A stretch of 64,000 nt of DNA from the NCBI RefSeq assembly GCF_964036645.1, contig NZ_OZ038525.1, positions 2,378,501 through 2,442,500 on the forward strand, in the 5' to 3' direction. The notes beneath the pieces were generated by a model. The model was given only the letters and a program-made list of their open reading frames with translations. It was not told the origin of the DNA and ran no database searches. The DNA is from Tenacibaculum sp. 190524A02b (GTDB lineage Bacteria > Bacteroidota > Bacteroidia > Flavobacteriales > Flavobacteriaceae). Made by a program: the position numbers and the translations under genes. Positions 19,009 to 28,037 of this stretch are shown in pieces. Within the stretch, counting starts at the first letter, position 1; each line of letters starts with the position of its first letter.

Positions 19009-19320
19009 ATGAATGTAAAAGTTTTGTTTTTAGCAGTAAGTTTTGCTTTTAGTGGATTAGCATATAGTCAAAATACTCCTAGAGTTGATAAAAGACAAAA
19101 AAAGCAAAAAACTCGAATAGTTAACGGCGTAAAAAGTGGTGAATTAACCAAAAAAGAAACCAAACAATTAGCTAAGCAACAAGCTAAAGTACGTAAAATG
19201 GAAAAAAGAGCTAAAAAAGATGGTAAAGTTACCGTTAAAGAAAGAGCTCGTTTGCAAAAGGCTCAAAACAGAGCTAGCAGAAATATTAAACGTAAAAAAA
19301 ATAATAATATAAGCAGATAG
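19009..19320 (+). CDS. Small secreted Lys/Arg-rich helical protein, unknown function
   Basis: 103 residues with a signal peptide (VLFLAVSFAFSGLAYS). The mature part is very basic and predicted helical, made of two similar helix-turn units: SGELTKKETKQLAKQQAKV and DGKVTVKERARLQKAQN. The D-G-x-V-T-x-x-E turn resembles a degenerate EF-hand-like loop. Similar small proteins are widespread in Bacteroidota but I know no function. The stand-alone gene has 270 nt of upstream non-coding DNA without an obvious consensus promoter. Confidence 0.7.
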   Translation: MNVKVLFLAVSFAFSGLAYSQNTPRVDKRQKKQKTRIVNGVKSGELTKKETKQLAKQQAKVRKMEKRAKKDGKVTVKERARLQKAQNRASRNIKRKKNNNISR

Positions 19321-19478
19321 TTCATAGACCGAGATGGATAGGTAAATTTTCTAGTTACTAATTATTTGCCTACCATCTTTTTTTAGTTTATTCAATAACT
19401 ACATACATTAACAATAGTTAGACTCAAAAAACTCATAAATACTGGAGTCCTCCCTCCAATAGAAGAAGAATGAGAAAT

Positions 19479-19508
19479 AAAAAAGGTTGTTAAAAAACAA
19501 CCTTTTTT
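19479..19508. terminator. Bidirectional hairpin terminator
   Basis: 10-bp perfect stem aaaaggttgt / acaacctttt with A and T tracts on either side, between the converging genes at 19009 and 19551. Confidence 0.8.
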
Positions 19509-19550
19509 CCTATATAACTATTTGATATTTGATGTGAAACAATAATTATT

Positions 19551-20357
19551 TTATTGCAACTTCATATCCGTACTTTCAAAGATTTTATCTGCTGAACCAG
19601 CAATAAAACCAGAATATAACTCACCGCTTTTCATTGGATGACGGAAAGCAAATTCATAATAACAAGAAGTAATTTCTTTAGTAGTTTCCTGAAATGCTAC
19701 AGGAATACGATCAGCCAATACACTTGATTGCTCTAAAAACTGCTCTGGAGTTCCTTTAATTTCCCCCCCAGAAGTATTCATTTTATAACCATTATCTTTT
19801 AAAAATGTATTTACTTCTTGTAAAGAGTTAAATGTATCTAATTTATTAACATCTACTGTAAAGTGGTTAGAACAAAAACCATTTACATATAACCAAGCTG
19901 CATATTCACTTTCTTTTTGTAACTTCTCATATACCTCAAAACTTGGTTGCTCCCATAAACGTCCTTTAAAAACTAACGTAGCAGCATCTAAATCTTCTTT
20001 AGATAAACCATCCATCAATCGTTTAACAGTTGCCTGTAAATCTTCTGAAAACTCCTTCGTCTTTAACTGACTAATAAACACTCTAGGAGCATTTTTATCT
20101 GTTTTATGCTCAAAATGCTTTGCATATAATTTTTTAGCTTCAAAAACATAATCTCCTTTTTCTTCATAACCAGCCTCTATAAAAGGAGTAGCTAACACCT
20201 CTATATTTACACGCTCATCATCAAAGGTTCTAAATGCAACATGATCATTATATACTTCATTTCCTTTATTTATAAATAAATCTTTAATCTTTTGGGCAGA
20301 AGGAGTACGCTCAGTGTACTCTTTCCATAACTTATCGAATATTTGTGCTGTATCCAT
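19551..20357 (-). CDS. DUF1338 (HglS-type) non-heme iron dioxygenase, putative 2-oxoadipate dioxygenase/decarboxylase
   Basis: 268 residues of the DUF1338 family. The characterised member HglS converts 2-oxoadipate to D-2-hydroxyglutarate with loss of CO2 in lysine catabolism. Candidate iron ligands are His39 (NDHVAFRTF), His165 (CSNHFTVDV) and Glu235 (YYEFAFRHP), the family His-His-Glu triad. The protein is clearly shorter than Pseudomonas HglS (about 460 residues), which lowers confidence in the exact reaction. It diverges from an Lrp regulator, and the operon beyond encodes a protein with the architecture of D-2-hydroxyglutarate dehydrogenase, which would consume the expected product. A -7 box TACCTTTG (minus, 20430-20437) lies in the divergent spacer. 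Confidence 0.8.
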   Translation of the reverse strand: MDTAQIFDKLWKEYTERTPSAQKIKDLFINKGNEVYNDHVAFRTFDDERVNIEVLATPFIEAGYEEKGDYVFEAKKLYAKHFEHKTDKNAPRVFISQLKTKEFSEDLQATVKRLMDGLSKEDLDAATLVFKGRLWEQPSFEVYEKLQKESEYAAWLYVNGFCSNHFTVDVNKLDTFNSLQEVNTFLKDNGYKMNTSGGEIKGTPEQFLEQSSVLADRIPVAFQETTKEITSCYYEFAFRHPMKSGELYSGFIAGSADKIFESTDMKLQ

Positions 20358-20508
20358 GGTTAAAATTTTCAGTAAAAATAAATCATATTACTTTCAAAAA
20401 CATCTTTTTATAAGTAATTTTACACTTTACAAAGGTATTTTATATCAAATATACTTTTAAAATAACAAAAAACAAAAATTTGATTTTCATTCACTATAAA
20501 TTTACCTC

Positions 20509-20967
20509 ATGGATAATCAATTTGACTATATAGACCAACAAATATTGTCAAAACTACGTTTAGACGCTAGAAAAGCCTATTCTCAAATAGCTGAAGAACT
20601 TAATGTTTCTAATTCTTTAATACATCAAAGAATAAAAAAACTAAGTAATGAAGGCGTGATAAAAAATGCCGAATTTGTACTTGATGAAAAAAAACTAGGT
20701 TACAAAACAAAATCCTACACGGGCATTAGACTACGTGAAGCTAGGTTTGCTAAAAGTGTGATGGAAGAATTAAAAAAGATTGATGAAATAACTGAATGTA
20801 ATTTTGTTTCTGGTAACTATGCTATTTTTATTTTAATTTTTGCCCGAGACAATGAACATTTACAAAAAATACTATACGATAAAGTTCATTTAATAAATGG
20901 AGTAGCCGGAACTGATACTTTTATTTGTTTTGACACTTGTTTTAAACGAAATGTTTTAATTGACTAA
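20509..20967 (+). CDS. Lrp/AsnC-family transcriptional regulator
   Basis: 152 residues: N-terminal winged HTH (DYIDQQILSKLRLDARKAYS, then IAEELNVSNSLIHQRIKKL) and C-terminal RAM ligand-binding domain (about 65-150, VSGNYAIFILIF). It is cytoplasmic and probably amino-acid responsive. It shares a 151-nt divergent promoter region with the DUF1338 gene and is followed after 2 nt by the PP-loop gene, so it probably autoregulates and controls both directions. Lysine or a lysine catabolite is a plausible effector, by context only. Confidence 0.9.
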   Translation: MDNQFDYIDQQILSKLRLDARKAYSQIAEELNVSNSLIHQRIKKLSNEGVIKNAEFVLDEKKLGYKTKSYTGIRLREARFAKSVMEELKKIDEITECNFVSGNYAIFILIFARDNEHLQKILYDKVHLINGVAGTDTFICFDTCFKRNVLID

Positions 20968-20969
20968 TT

Positions 20970-21629
20970 ATGAAAAATAACGCTGCTATTTTATGGACTG
21001 GTGGTAAAGACTGTGCTTTGGCTTTTTTAAAAGGTTTAGAAGCCAATTACATAATAACACATCTAGTAACTTTTGCCCCAGAAAAAGCTAGTTTCAAAGC
21101 CCATAATTTATCATTAATACAAGAACAAGTTAAAGCAATAGGTTTACCTCATCTACTATTAACTGTTAAACCACCTATGCAAGAAAGTTATGAAAATCAA
21201 ATTGCTTTCTTAAAAAAAGAATACCAAATCAACGCCTTAATTACTGGTGATATTGATGAGATTGAAAATCATGACCATTGGATAGAAAAATGTAGTGAAA
21301 AATCAGGGATGCTTGTTTACAATCCGCTATGGAAAAAGCCTAGAACTTATTTATTAGAACAACTCATAAAAAATAAATTTCATGTTATTTTTTCATTAGT
21401 TAAAAAACCTTTTTTCACAAAAGAATGGGTTGGTAAAGAACTAAATAAAGAAACAATAACGGAATTAAAAAAATTAAATATAGATATTTGCGGAGAAAAT
21501 GGAGAATACCATAGCATGGTATTAAATACTCCTTATTTTAAAAAACCTATAACAAAAGAGTTTTCAGAAGTTATAGAAACAGATGCCTATTATTATCTAG
21601 ACATTCAACCTTCTAACCCTAAAGGTTAA
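20970..21629 (+). CDS. Dph6-type PP-loop ATPase (diphthine-ammonia ligase-like)
   Basis: 219 residues of the adenine nucleotide alpha-hydrolase fold. The PP-loop reads ILWTGGKDCALAF (about residues 8-20; SGGKD-like). Family markers are TGDIDEIENHDHWIEKC (about 93-109) and CGENGEYHSMVLNTP (about 175-189), the latter close to the Dph6 motif. Dph6 amidates diphthine on eukaryotic and archaeal EF-2. Bacteria lack diphthamide, so the bacterial homologs presumably form another amide or adenylated product. Spacing of 2 nt to the regulator before it and 4 nt to the dehydrogenase after it indicates co-transcription. Confidence 0.82.
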   Translation: MKNNAAILWTGGKDCALAFLKGLEANYIITHLVTFAPEKASFKAHNLSLIQEQVKAIGLPHLLLTVKPPMQESYENQIAFLKKEYQINALITGDIDEIENHDHWIEKCSEKSGMLVYNPLWKKPRTYLLEQLIKNKFHVIFSLVKKPFFTKEWVGKELNKETITELKKLNIDICGENGEYHSMVLNTPYFKKPITKEFSEVIETDAYYYLDIQPSNPKG

Positions 21630-21633
21630 CCAA

Positions 21634-24531
21634 ATGATACAAAAAGAACAACTTACAACTTTAGCACAACAACTAACTGGAGAGTTATTATTTGATGACT
21701 TGCACAAAAACATTTATGCTACAGATGCTTCTGTATATCGTAAAATACCTTTAGCAGTTGCTTTTCCTAAAAACAAAGAAGACATTCAGCAACTTATTTC
21801 TTTTGCTGCTAAAAACAACACCACCTTAATTCCACGAACAGCTGGAACTTCTCTCGCAGGACAATGTGTTGGTGATGGGATTGTGGTAGATGTTTCTAAA
21901 CATTTTACCAACTTATTAGCTTTTGACGAAGCTAACAAAACCATTACTGTTGAGCCAGGAATTATTAGAGATGACTTGAATCGTTTTTTAAAACCCTATG
22001 GTTTATTCTTTGGCCCTAATACCTCAACTTCAAATCGCTGTATGATTGGTGGTATGGTAGGTAATAATTCTTCTGGTAGTACCTCTATTAGGTATGGAGT
22101 AACTAGAGATAAAGTTTTAGCAATAGAAGGTTTGTTAAGTGATGGTAGTGAGGTTACTTTTAAAGAAGTTTCTTCTCAAGAATTTAAACAAAAACGATTA
22201 GAAGACTCTTTAGAAGGAAAAATATACAAAGCTATTTACAATGAACTTTCTCAAGAAAACATACAACAAGAAATAAAAAAAGAATTTCCTAAAGAAAGTA
22301 TTCATAGAAGAAATACTGGATATGCGGTAGATGAGTTTTTACATGCTGATTTATTTGGCGGAACGGAAACCGTAATTAATCCAGCAAAATTTTTATCAGG
22401 TAGTGAAGGAACCTTAGTCTTTTCAACAGCTATAACGATACAGTTAGACGACTTACCTCCTAGCAAAAGCATTATGGTTTGTCCACATTTCACCAGTGTA
22501 AATGAAAGCCTTAAAGCTACGGTTACAGCTATGAAGCACAATTTATACACTTGTGAGTTGATGGATAAGGTTATTTTAGATTGTACAAAAAATAACCGTG
22601 AACAAGTAAAAAACCGATTTTTTTTACAAGGTGATCCTGAAGCTGTTTTAATGTTAGAAGTAAGTGCTGAAACTATAGAGGAAGCAGAAGCTTTAGCTGA
22701 TGAATTAATTAAAGATTTAAAACAAAACAATTTTGGGTACCATCACCCAAAAGTATATGGAGAAGACATTGGTAAAGTTCACTATTTACGTAAAGCCGGT
22801 TTAGGTTTATTAGGCAATATAGTAGGTGATAAAAAAGCAGTAGCCTGTATTGAAGATACAGCTGTGGCACTAGAAGATTTACCTGAATACATAGAGGAAT
22901 TCACACAAATAATGACCAAATACAATCAGGATGCGGTTTATTATGCACATGCTGGTGCTGGAGAATTACATTTACGCCCTATCCTAAATCTTAAAAAACA
23001 AGAAGATGTTGTTTTATTTAGAAAAATTACCACAGAAACAGCTGAACTTGTAAAAAAATACAAAGGCTCTTTTAGCGGTGAACATGGTGACGGGATTGTA
23101 CGTGCGGAATTTATTCCTTTAATGATTGGTGATAATAACTACCAACTATTAAGACGTATAAAAAAGGCTTTTGACCCTAATAATGTTTTTAACAAAGGTA
23201 AAATTACAGATGCCTTTGCGATGGATAAAAATTTACGTTATGAAATTGATAGAAAAGAACCTGAAATTAAAACCATTCAAGATTTTTCTGATAGTGAAGG
23301 AATTTTAAAACTAGCTGAAAAATGTAATGGCTCTGGTGATTGTAGAAAATCTCCTGAAGCTGGAGGTACTTTATGTCCTAGCTACCGTGCTACTCGTAAC
23401 GAAACAGAAACCACAAGAGCTAGAGCAAATACTTTGAGAGAAGTACTTACCAACAATACTGCTAAAAACAAATTTGATTCTAAAGAGTTAAAAAAAGTTT
23501 TAGACCTATGTTTAAGCTGTAAAGCCTGCGCTAGTGAATGTCCTAGTAATGTAGATATTGCTTCTATGAAAGCCGAATTTCTATACCAATACCAAGAAAC
23601 AAATGGGTATTCTTTTAGAAGTAAGTTATTTGCCAACAACGCTAAATACAATAAACTAGGAAGTAAAATTCCAATACTTACCAACTTTTTTACCAACACT
23701 CTCATTGCTAAAAAAATAATGGGAGTAGCTACAGAACGTACTGTTCCAAAACTATCTAAACAACCTTTAGATGCTTGGTTAAAAAAACATTCACCTAAAA
23801 AGAGTGCTAAAGCTGTGTATTTATTTAACGATGAATTCACAAATTTTTACGACACAGAAATAGGGAAAGACACTGTGTTTGTATTAGAAAAGTTAGGATA
23901 TGAAGTAAAAAACGTAAAACACGAAGAAAGTGGGCGTAGTTACATATCAAAAGGTTTCTTAAAAGAAGCTAAGGAAATAGCCAATAAAAATGTGGCTACT
24001 TTTAAAAATTTAATTACCGAAGAAACACCTTTAATTGGTATTGAACCATCTGCTATACTAACTTTTAGAGATGAGTATATCCGATTAGCTGATGATAAAT
24101 TAAATGCGCAATCTATAGCTAAAAACACATTTACTATAGAAGAGTTTTTAGCAAAAGAGCATAAAAACAACAATATTGACACCAACCTATTTACTTCTAA
24201 CGCTAAAGAGTTAAAAATTCACGGACATTGTCACCAAAAAGCTTTATCAAGTACGCATGCCTCTTTTAGTATTTTAAACATTCCTAAAAACTATAAAGTA
24301 ACCATTATGAATACTGGTTGTTGTGGTATGGCAGGGTCTTTTGGTTACGAAAAAGAACACTATAAAGTAAGTATGCAAGTAGGAGAAGACACCTTATTTT
24401 CTAAAATACGAAACTGTAGTACTACTACTGAAATAGCAGCAGCAGGCACAAGCTGTCGTCATCAAATTTATGACGGAACAAAACGAATTGCCAAACACCC
24501 AATCACTATTTTAAAAGAGGCCTTGTCATAA
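21634..24531 (+). CDS. FAD/Fe-S oxidoreductase, putative D-2-hydroxyglutarate dehydrogenase (YdiJ-like)
   Basis: 965 residues with three parts. Residues about 35-215 are an FAD-binding PCMH domain (PRTAGTSLAGQCVGDGIVVD). Residues about 250-530 are an FAD-linked oxidase C-terminal domain (YYAHAGAGELHLRPIL, FSGEHGDGIVRAEFI). Beyond are two cysteine clusters for 4Fe-4S centres (CNGSGDC with TLCPSYRAT, CLSCKACASECPSN) and a CCG domain (HGHCHQKAL, NTGCCGMAGSFGYE). This is the layout of E. coli YdiJ, a D-2-hydroxyglutarate dehydrogenase of similar length; D-lactate or glycolate dehydrogenases are alternatives. It would oxidise D-2-hydroxyglutarate to 2-oxoglutarate and pass electrons to an unknown acceptor. 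The neighbouring DUF1338 gene supports the 2-hydroxyglutarate reading. Confidence 0.85.
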   Translation: MIQKEQLTTLAQQLTGELLFDDLHKNIYATDASVYRKIPLAVAFPKNKEDIQQLISFAAKNNTTLIPRTAGTSLAGQCVGDGIVVDVSKHFTNLLAFDEANKTITVEPGIIRDDLNRFLKPYGLFFGPNTSTSNRCMIGGMVGNNSSGSTSIRYGVTRDKVLAIEGLLSDGSEVTFKEVSSQEFKQKRLEDSLEGKIYKAIYNELSQENIQQEIKKEFPKESIHRRNTGYAVDEFLHADLFGGTETVINPAKFLSGSEGTLVFSTAITIQLDDLPPSKSIMVCPHFTSVNESLKATVTAMKHNLYTCELMDKVILDCTKNNREQVKNRFFLQGDPEAVLMLEVSAETIEEAEALADELIKDLKQNNFGYHHPKVYGEDIGKVHYLRKAGLGLLGNIVGDKKAVACIEDTAVALEDLPEYIEEFTQIMTKYNQDAVYYAHAGAGELHLRPILNLKKQEDVVLFRKITTETAELVKKYKGSFSGEHGDGIVRAEFIPLMIGDNNYQLLRRIKKAFDPNNVFNKGKITDAFAMDKNLRYEIDRKEPEIKTIQDFSDSEGILKLAEKCNGSGDCRKSPEAGGTLCPSYRATRNETETTRARANTLREVLTNNTAKNKFDSKELKKVLDLCLSCKACASECPSNVDIASMKAEFLYQYQETNGYSFRSKLFANNAKYNKLGSKIPILTNFFTNTLIAKKIMGVATERTVPKLSKQPLDAWLKKHSPKKSAKAVYLFNDEFTNFYDTEIGKDTVFVLEKLGYEVKNVKHEESGRSYISKGFLKEAKEIANKNVATFKNLITEETPLIGIEPSAILTFRDEYIRLADDKLNAQSIAKNTFTIEEFLAKEHKNNNIDTNLFTSNAKELKIHGHCHQKALSSTHASFSILNIPKNYKVTIMNTGCCGMAGSFGYEKEHYKVSMQVGEDTLFSKIRNCSTTTEIAAAGTSCRHQIYDGTKRIAKHPITILKEALS

Positions 24532-24555
24532 AAAATACTATTTTCTAATAATTCA

Positions 24556-24590
24556 AACAGCTTCATGTTATATGGAGCTGTTTACTTTTT
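24556..24590 (+). terminator. Terminator after the dehydrogenase gene
   Basis: 12-bp stem aaacagcttcat / atggagctgttt (one T-G pair) with a short loop, followed by T-rich sequence, 25 nt after the stop codon. Confidence 0.7.
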
Positions 24591-24703
24591 ACAGGCATTT
24601 AATTTAACTTCATAGACTAACAAAAATCACCCACCTAAAAATCAATTGATTATGTTTTTAATATTTCGTATTTTTAAGTGGTTAATAATTTAAAATAAAC
24701 CTT

Positions 24704-25156
24704 ATGTCTAAAAGTAAAATTATCTTAAACAATGCGCTTCTTATTTTTGGAGGTATTGTTGGATTCTTTTTCCTCATGAAGATTTTAGGACTGGATAATG
24801 TTTCAGAATTACGTTTGTTAAATTTTGTTTTTGTGCTTTGGGGTATTAACAAAGCTATAAAAACAAACATTACAGCAAACCAAGAATCATTATACATTAA
24901 TAATTTTTCTATTGGAATTGGAACCTCTGCATTAGCTGTTGGACTTACCATTGTAGGACTCATCACTTATGTAGGTTTTATTGATAGCGGATTAATTACC
25001 GTACTTGAAAATTCGTCCTTTTGGGGACAAAACTTAAGTTTACCGTTAATTGTTTTTGCTTTAGCTATAGAAGGAGTGGCTTCTTCTGTAATCTGTTCAT
25101 TTATTTTAATGCAGTATTATAAAAATTACAAAGTAACCAACACTTCCATTGCATAA
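24704..25156 (+). CDS. Small integral membrane protein, unknown function
   Basis: 150 residues with four apparent membrane segments: ILNNALLIFGGIVGFFFLMK, LLNFVFVLWGINKAI, TSALAVGLTIVGLITYVGFI and LPLIVFALAIEGVASSVICS. No catalytic or transport motif is recognisable. It resembles small uncharacterised Bacteroidota membrane proteins. It stands alone between two hairpin terminators. Confidence 0.65.
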   Translation: MSKSKIILNNALLIFGGIVGFFFLMKILGLDNVSELRLLNFVFVLWGINKAIKTNITANQESLYINNFSIGIGTSALAVGLTIVGLITYVGFIDSGLITVLENSSFWGQNLSLPLIVFALAIEGVASSVICSFILMQYYKNYKVTNTSIA

Positions 25157-25170
25157 AATGCTAAAAAATT

Positions 25171-25202
25171 AAAAGCCCTATGCATTATTGCATAGGGCTT
25201 TA
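25171..25202. terminator. Bidirectional terminator
   Basis: Perfect 13-bp stem aaagccctatgca / tgcatagggcttt with a 4-nt loop, between converging genes. Confidence 0.9.
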
Positions 25203-25235
25203 ACTACTAATTAACTTATTCTCTACTAATTATAT

Positions 25236-26099
25236 TTAAGGGGTAATTTTCTCTTCTTTAGCCAATAAACCAAAGAACTTATCTAAATTAGGTAAAATAA
25301 CTATTCTAGTTCTTCTGTTTCTTGCTCTATTTTCTCTAGTAGTGTTATCAACTAATGGCATAGAAGACCCTCTTCCTGACGCTATTAATCTACTTGCTTC
25401 TACTCCATATTTCTTCTCTAAAATACGTACAATAGAAGTCGCTCTTTTAACACTTAAATCCCAGTTATCTTGAATAACATTATTACTAATCGTTCTAGAA
25501 TCCGTATGACCTTCAATCATTACATCCATACTTGGTTCAGACTTGATAATATCTGCTAACTTTTTAAGAATTTTATGCGCATTTCTATTTACTCGATAAC
25601 TTGCTGTATTAAATAACATTTTATCTGAAACAGAAATCATTACTACTGTTTTATCGATATCTACATTTACATCATCAGAATTTTCCAAATCAGAAACATC
25701 AACCGATTGCTTTAATCTATGAGAAATAGCAACATTCATAGAATCCTTTAACGTTTTAGCTTCCGCTAACGCTGCTGGATCAACATTTGCCAATGTCTCA
25801 CGCATTTTTTGCTTCATTGAATTAGATATCACTGTATTTCCAACCATATCTAATTTTACATCATTCTCTTTCTTTAAATCAGAGTTTAAATCTTTTAAAG
25901 AATTAATTTTCTCATTATAATTTTCTACCCTCTTCTCTATCTTAGCAAACTTAGCTTCCAATTCCTTTTTTTCAAAAGCTGTCTTTTGCAAAGTCCCTTT
26001 AGTATCATTGTACTTCTGTTCTAAAGCAACGTATTTCTTTTTTGAAACACATGAAGTTGCTAAAATTGCTACTGCCGCTAGTATTGTTAATCGTTTCAT
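25236..26099 (-). CDS. OmpA-family lipoprotein with coiled coil
   Basis: 287 residues. A lipoprotein signal ends in LATSC (Cys17), anchoring it to a membrane. Residues about 20-85 form a charged coiled coil (KKELEAKFAKIEKRVENYNE). The C-terminal OmpA domain (about 150-275) contains the peptidoglycan-binding core MIEGHTDSRTISNNV and RENRARNRRTRI. It should tether the outer membrane to peptidoglycan, like Pal or GldK-associated OmpA proteins. Single gene on the minus strand. Confidence 0.9.
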   Translation of the reverse strand: MKRLTILAAVAILATSCVSKKKYVALEQKYNDTKGTLQKTAFEKKELEAKFAKIEKRVENYNEKINSLKDLNSDLKKENDVKLDMVGNTVISNSMKQKMRETLANVDPAALAEAKTLKDSMNVAISHRLKQSVDVSDLENSDDVNVDIDKTVVMISVSDKMLFNTASYRVNRNAHKILKKLADIIKSEPSMDVMIEGHTDSRTISNNVIQDNWDLSVKRATSIVRILEKKYGVEASRLIASGRGSSMPLVDNTTRENRARNRRTRIVILPNLDKFFGLLAKEEKITP

Positions 26100-26193
26100 A
26101 TTTTTATGAGTTTATGAATAAGTAAACTACAAATAGTTTATTTTAGTATATAGGCTATCAAAAAATAGATAAAATAATATCTTAATTAACTTA

Positions 26194-26721
26194 TTAACTT
26201 AAGTATTTTCTTAGATTTTCTACAATCAAATTAATCGCTTTCACTTCCTTATAAACCTCATGAAACCCATCTATCATTTTTACAGAAACACCTAGTAAAA
26301 CAAACCATTTTTCATTGGGTATAAAAGTATCTTTTGTTCCGTAAAGTAAATCTATATAACATGTTGGTTTGGCAACCTCATATCGTAATCTAGTAGATGA
26401 TATACAACATAAATAATTTACATTTTTATTAATTAAAGCGTACTTCCAAGCAATAACTCCACCAACACTAAAAGCTAAAATGGAAATAGGTTTCCTTTCT
26501 TCTAGTTTCAATAAGTTTTTAACGGCAAGTTCAATTCCTCCATTTACAAATTGTGTATGCAACTTTTCTTCTTCATAAACACTAGTATTTATCTCTGCTA
26601 GCTCACATGAATCATAAAAAATAATATCGCATGTATCCGCTAATAGCTCTTTGTAATTTTTTACCCAATTTGCATTTTGCTTTCCCCATAAATCTGAAAG
26701 AATAATTAATCTTTTCTTCAT
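26194..26721 (-). CDS. Small alpha/beta hydrolase-like protein
   Basis: 175 residues. ILAFSVGGVIAWKYAL (about residues 80-95) is a G-x-S-x-G-like nucleophile elbow (AFSVGG). Other possible triad members are an Asp near LLYGTKDTFIP (about 130-140) and a His in MIDGFHEVY (about 155). Short for an alpha/beta hydrolase (usually over 200), so the cap domain is minimal. The substrate is unknown. No signal peptide, so probably cytoplasmic. The gene lies between the OmpA lipoprotein and the CtlX-like gene on the same strand but with gaps of about 95 and 100 nt. Confidence 0.6.
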   Translation of the reverse strand: MKKRLIILSDLWGKQNANWVKNYKELLADTCDIIFYDSCELAEINTSVYEEEKLHTQFVNGGIELAVKNLLKLEERKPISILAFSVGGVIAWKYALINKNVNYLCCISSTRLRYEVAKPTCYIDLLYGTKDTFIPNEKWFVLLGVSVKMIDGFHEVYKEVKAINLIVENLRKYLS

Positions 26722-26762
26722 AGCAACAATGTATTACTAAGCCTATTATAAAAACATTTATA

Positions 26763-26801
26763 AGCGATTAAAAACAGCATTTTCAAACCTTTTTTACAGT
26801 A
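26763..26801 (+). repeat. Dispersed spacer repeat, copy A
   Basis: 39 bp beginning agcgattaaaaacagc and ending ttacagta match 35986-36025 with a few substitutions and one single-base gap. It lies in the spacer between the hydrolase and CtlX-like genes and is the truncated copy of the longer element near thiF. Confidence 0.75.
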
Positions 26802-26823
26802 AATTTAAAAATAGAAGAAAACA

Positions 26824-27777
26824 CTAATTTTTAGGTAAAAACACCTCAGCCATCATACAACGTGCACTTCCTCCTCCACAGGTTTCAATAGTTTCTAAAG
26901 AACTATGAATTATTTCACAATGCTTTTCTATAGCTTTTAGTTGACTTACTGTTAGCGAATTATAAGCAGAAGCACTCATCACCAAATAACGCTCTTCATG
27001 CTCACCAACCACTTGTAACATATTCCCTGCAAATTGCACCACTTGATTTTCTGTAATTGCGATAACTTCCTTTCCGTCAGACTTTAAATGCTTTATAAGA
27101 TTTTTTTTCTCTTTCTTATCATCAATAGCATCCAAACAAACCACTGCAAAAGTTTCAGCAACACACATCATTACATTGGTATGGTAAATAGCTTCTCTAG
27201 CATTAGCAACCGTTTGATTGGCTGTAAAAACAACAGGCGTATATTCAAAATCTTCACAAAACTCGATAAACAATTCCTCATCTGCTCTTGGCGACAAAGC
27301 ACAATAGGCTTTTCTATTTGCCCTATCTAAAATCATACTTCCTGTTCCTTCTAAATAGACTTCCTCCTCTTCCGCTTCTGAGTAATCAACCACATTTTCT
27401 ATAACAAATCCTTTTTCTTCTAAAATTTCTAACACATCCTCTCTCCTTTCCAAACGTCTGTTTTCTGCAAACATCGGATATACAGCAACATCACCATTCT
27501 CATGAAAAGAAATCCAGTTATTCGGAAATAATGCATCTGGTGTATCGGGTTCTTTAGTGTCTTCAACTACTACCACAACAACGCCAGCTGCTCTTAGTTT
27601 ACCAACAAATACATCAAACTCTTCTTGTGCTTTCGCATTGATGCTAGCAGGCAACATAGTTCCTAAATTTTGTTGATAATAATTGTTTACAGCGGTTTGC
27701 TCGTTCATTCTAAAACTAGCTGGACGAACCATTAGTATAGTATTGGTAGTTTGTTTCACTTTTGTAATTTTAAACAC
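26824..27777 (-). CDS. ctlX: CtlX-like citrulline/arginine-modifying enzyme (amidinotransferase superfamily)
   Basis: 317 residues of the guanidino-group modifying superfamily. Recognisable stretches are TILMVRPASFRMNEQTAVN (N terminus), DALFPNNWISFHENGDVAVY (about 80-100), EGTGSMILDRANRKAYCA (about 147-164), the His of YHTNVMMCV (about 198) and the nucleophilic Cys near the C terminus (ETCGGGSARCMMAEVFL). It matches proteins annotated as citrulline utilization hydrolase CtlX or arginine deiminase-related. It acts in the cytoplasm on arginine or citrulline. An arginase gene lies 11 kb away at 38744. The exact reaction is uncertain. Confidence 0.8.
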   Translation of the reverse strand: MFKITKVKQTTNTILMVRPASFRMNEQTAVNNYYQQNLGTMLPASINAKAQEEFDVFVGKLRAAGVVVVVVEDTKEPDTPDALFPNNWISFHENGDVAVYPMFAENRRLERREDVLEILEEKGFVIENVVDYSEAEEEEVYLEGTGSMILDRANRKAYCALSPRADEELFIEFCEDFEYTPVVFTANQTVANAREAIYHTNVMMCVAETFAVVCLDAIDDKKEKKNLIKHLKSDGKEVIAITENQVVQFAGNMLQVVGEHEERYLVMSASAYNSLTVSQLKAIEKHCEIIHSSLETIETCGGGSARCMMAEVFLPKN

Positions 27778-28001
27778 ATACGAAAGTAAGTATTTGTTTT
27801 ATATCTTTAGCTTAGTCTTTAATTATTTATACCTACTAATAACATTATTCAATTTGTTTATGTCCTAAGTATTTTACTTTATGATGTTCTATATAATTTA
27901 AAATATCTTTGTCACCATACAAATGAACTCCCCCGATGCAAGTCATCTAAAAATTAAACCCTTCACTATCATGCTTACAATCAAATAAAAAACCATTTCT
28001 A

Positions 28002-28031
28002 TTGCACACCTCAAATAAAAAATTATATTTG
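28002..28031 (+). promoter_or_regulatory. Promoter of the thiamine operon
   Basis: TTG, 19 nt, TATATTTG: perfect Bacteroidota consensus. Transcription should start at about 28036-28039, directly at the 5' end of the TPP riboswitch. Confidence 0.92.
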
Positions 28032-28037
28032 CAACGT

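Noticed and set aside
27900..28000. Small peptide gene after a TATCTTTG box upstream of the riboswitch
   Set aside because: Only about 22 codons, no TTG at the right distance, and no recognisable features.
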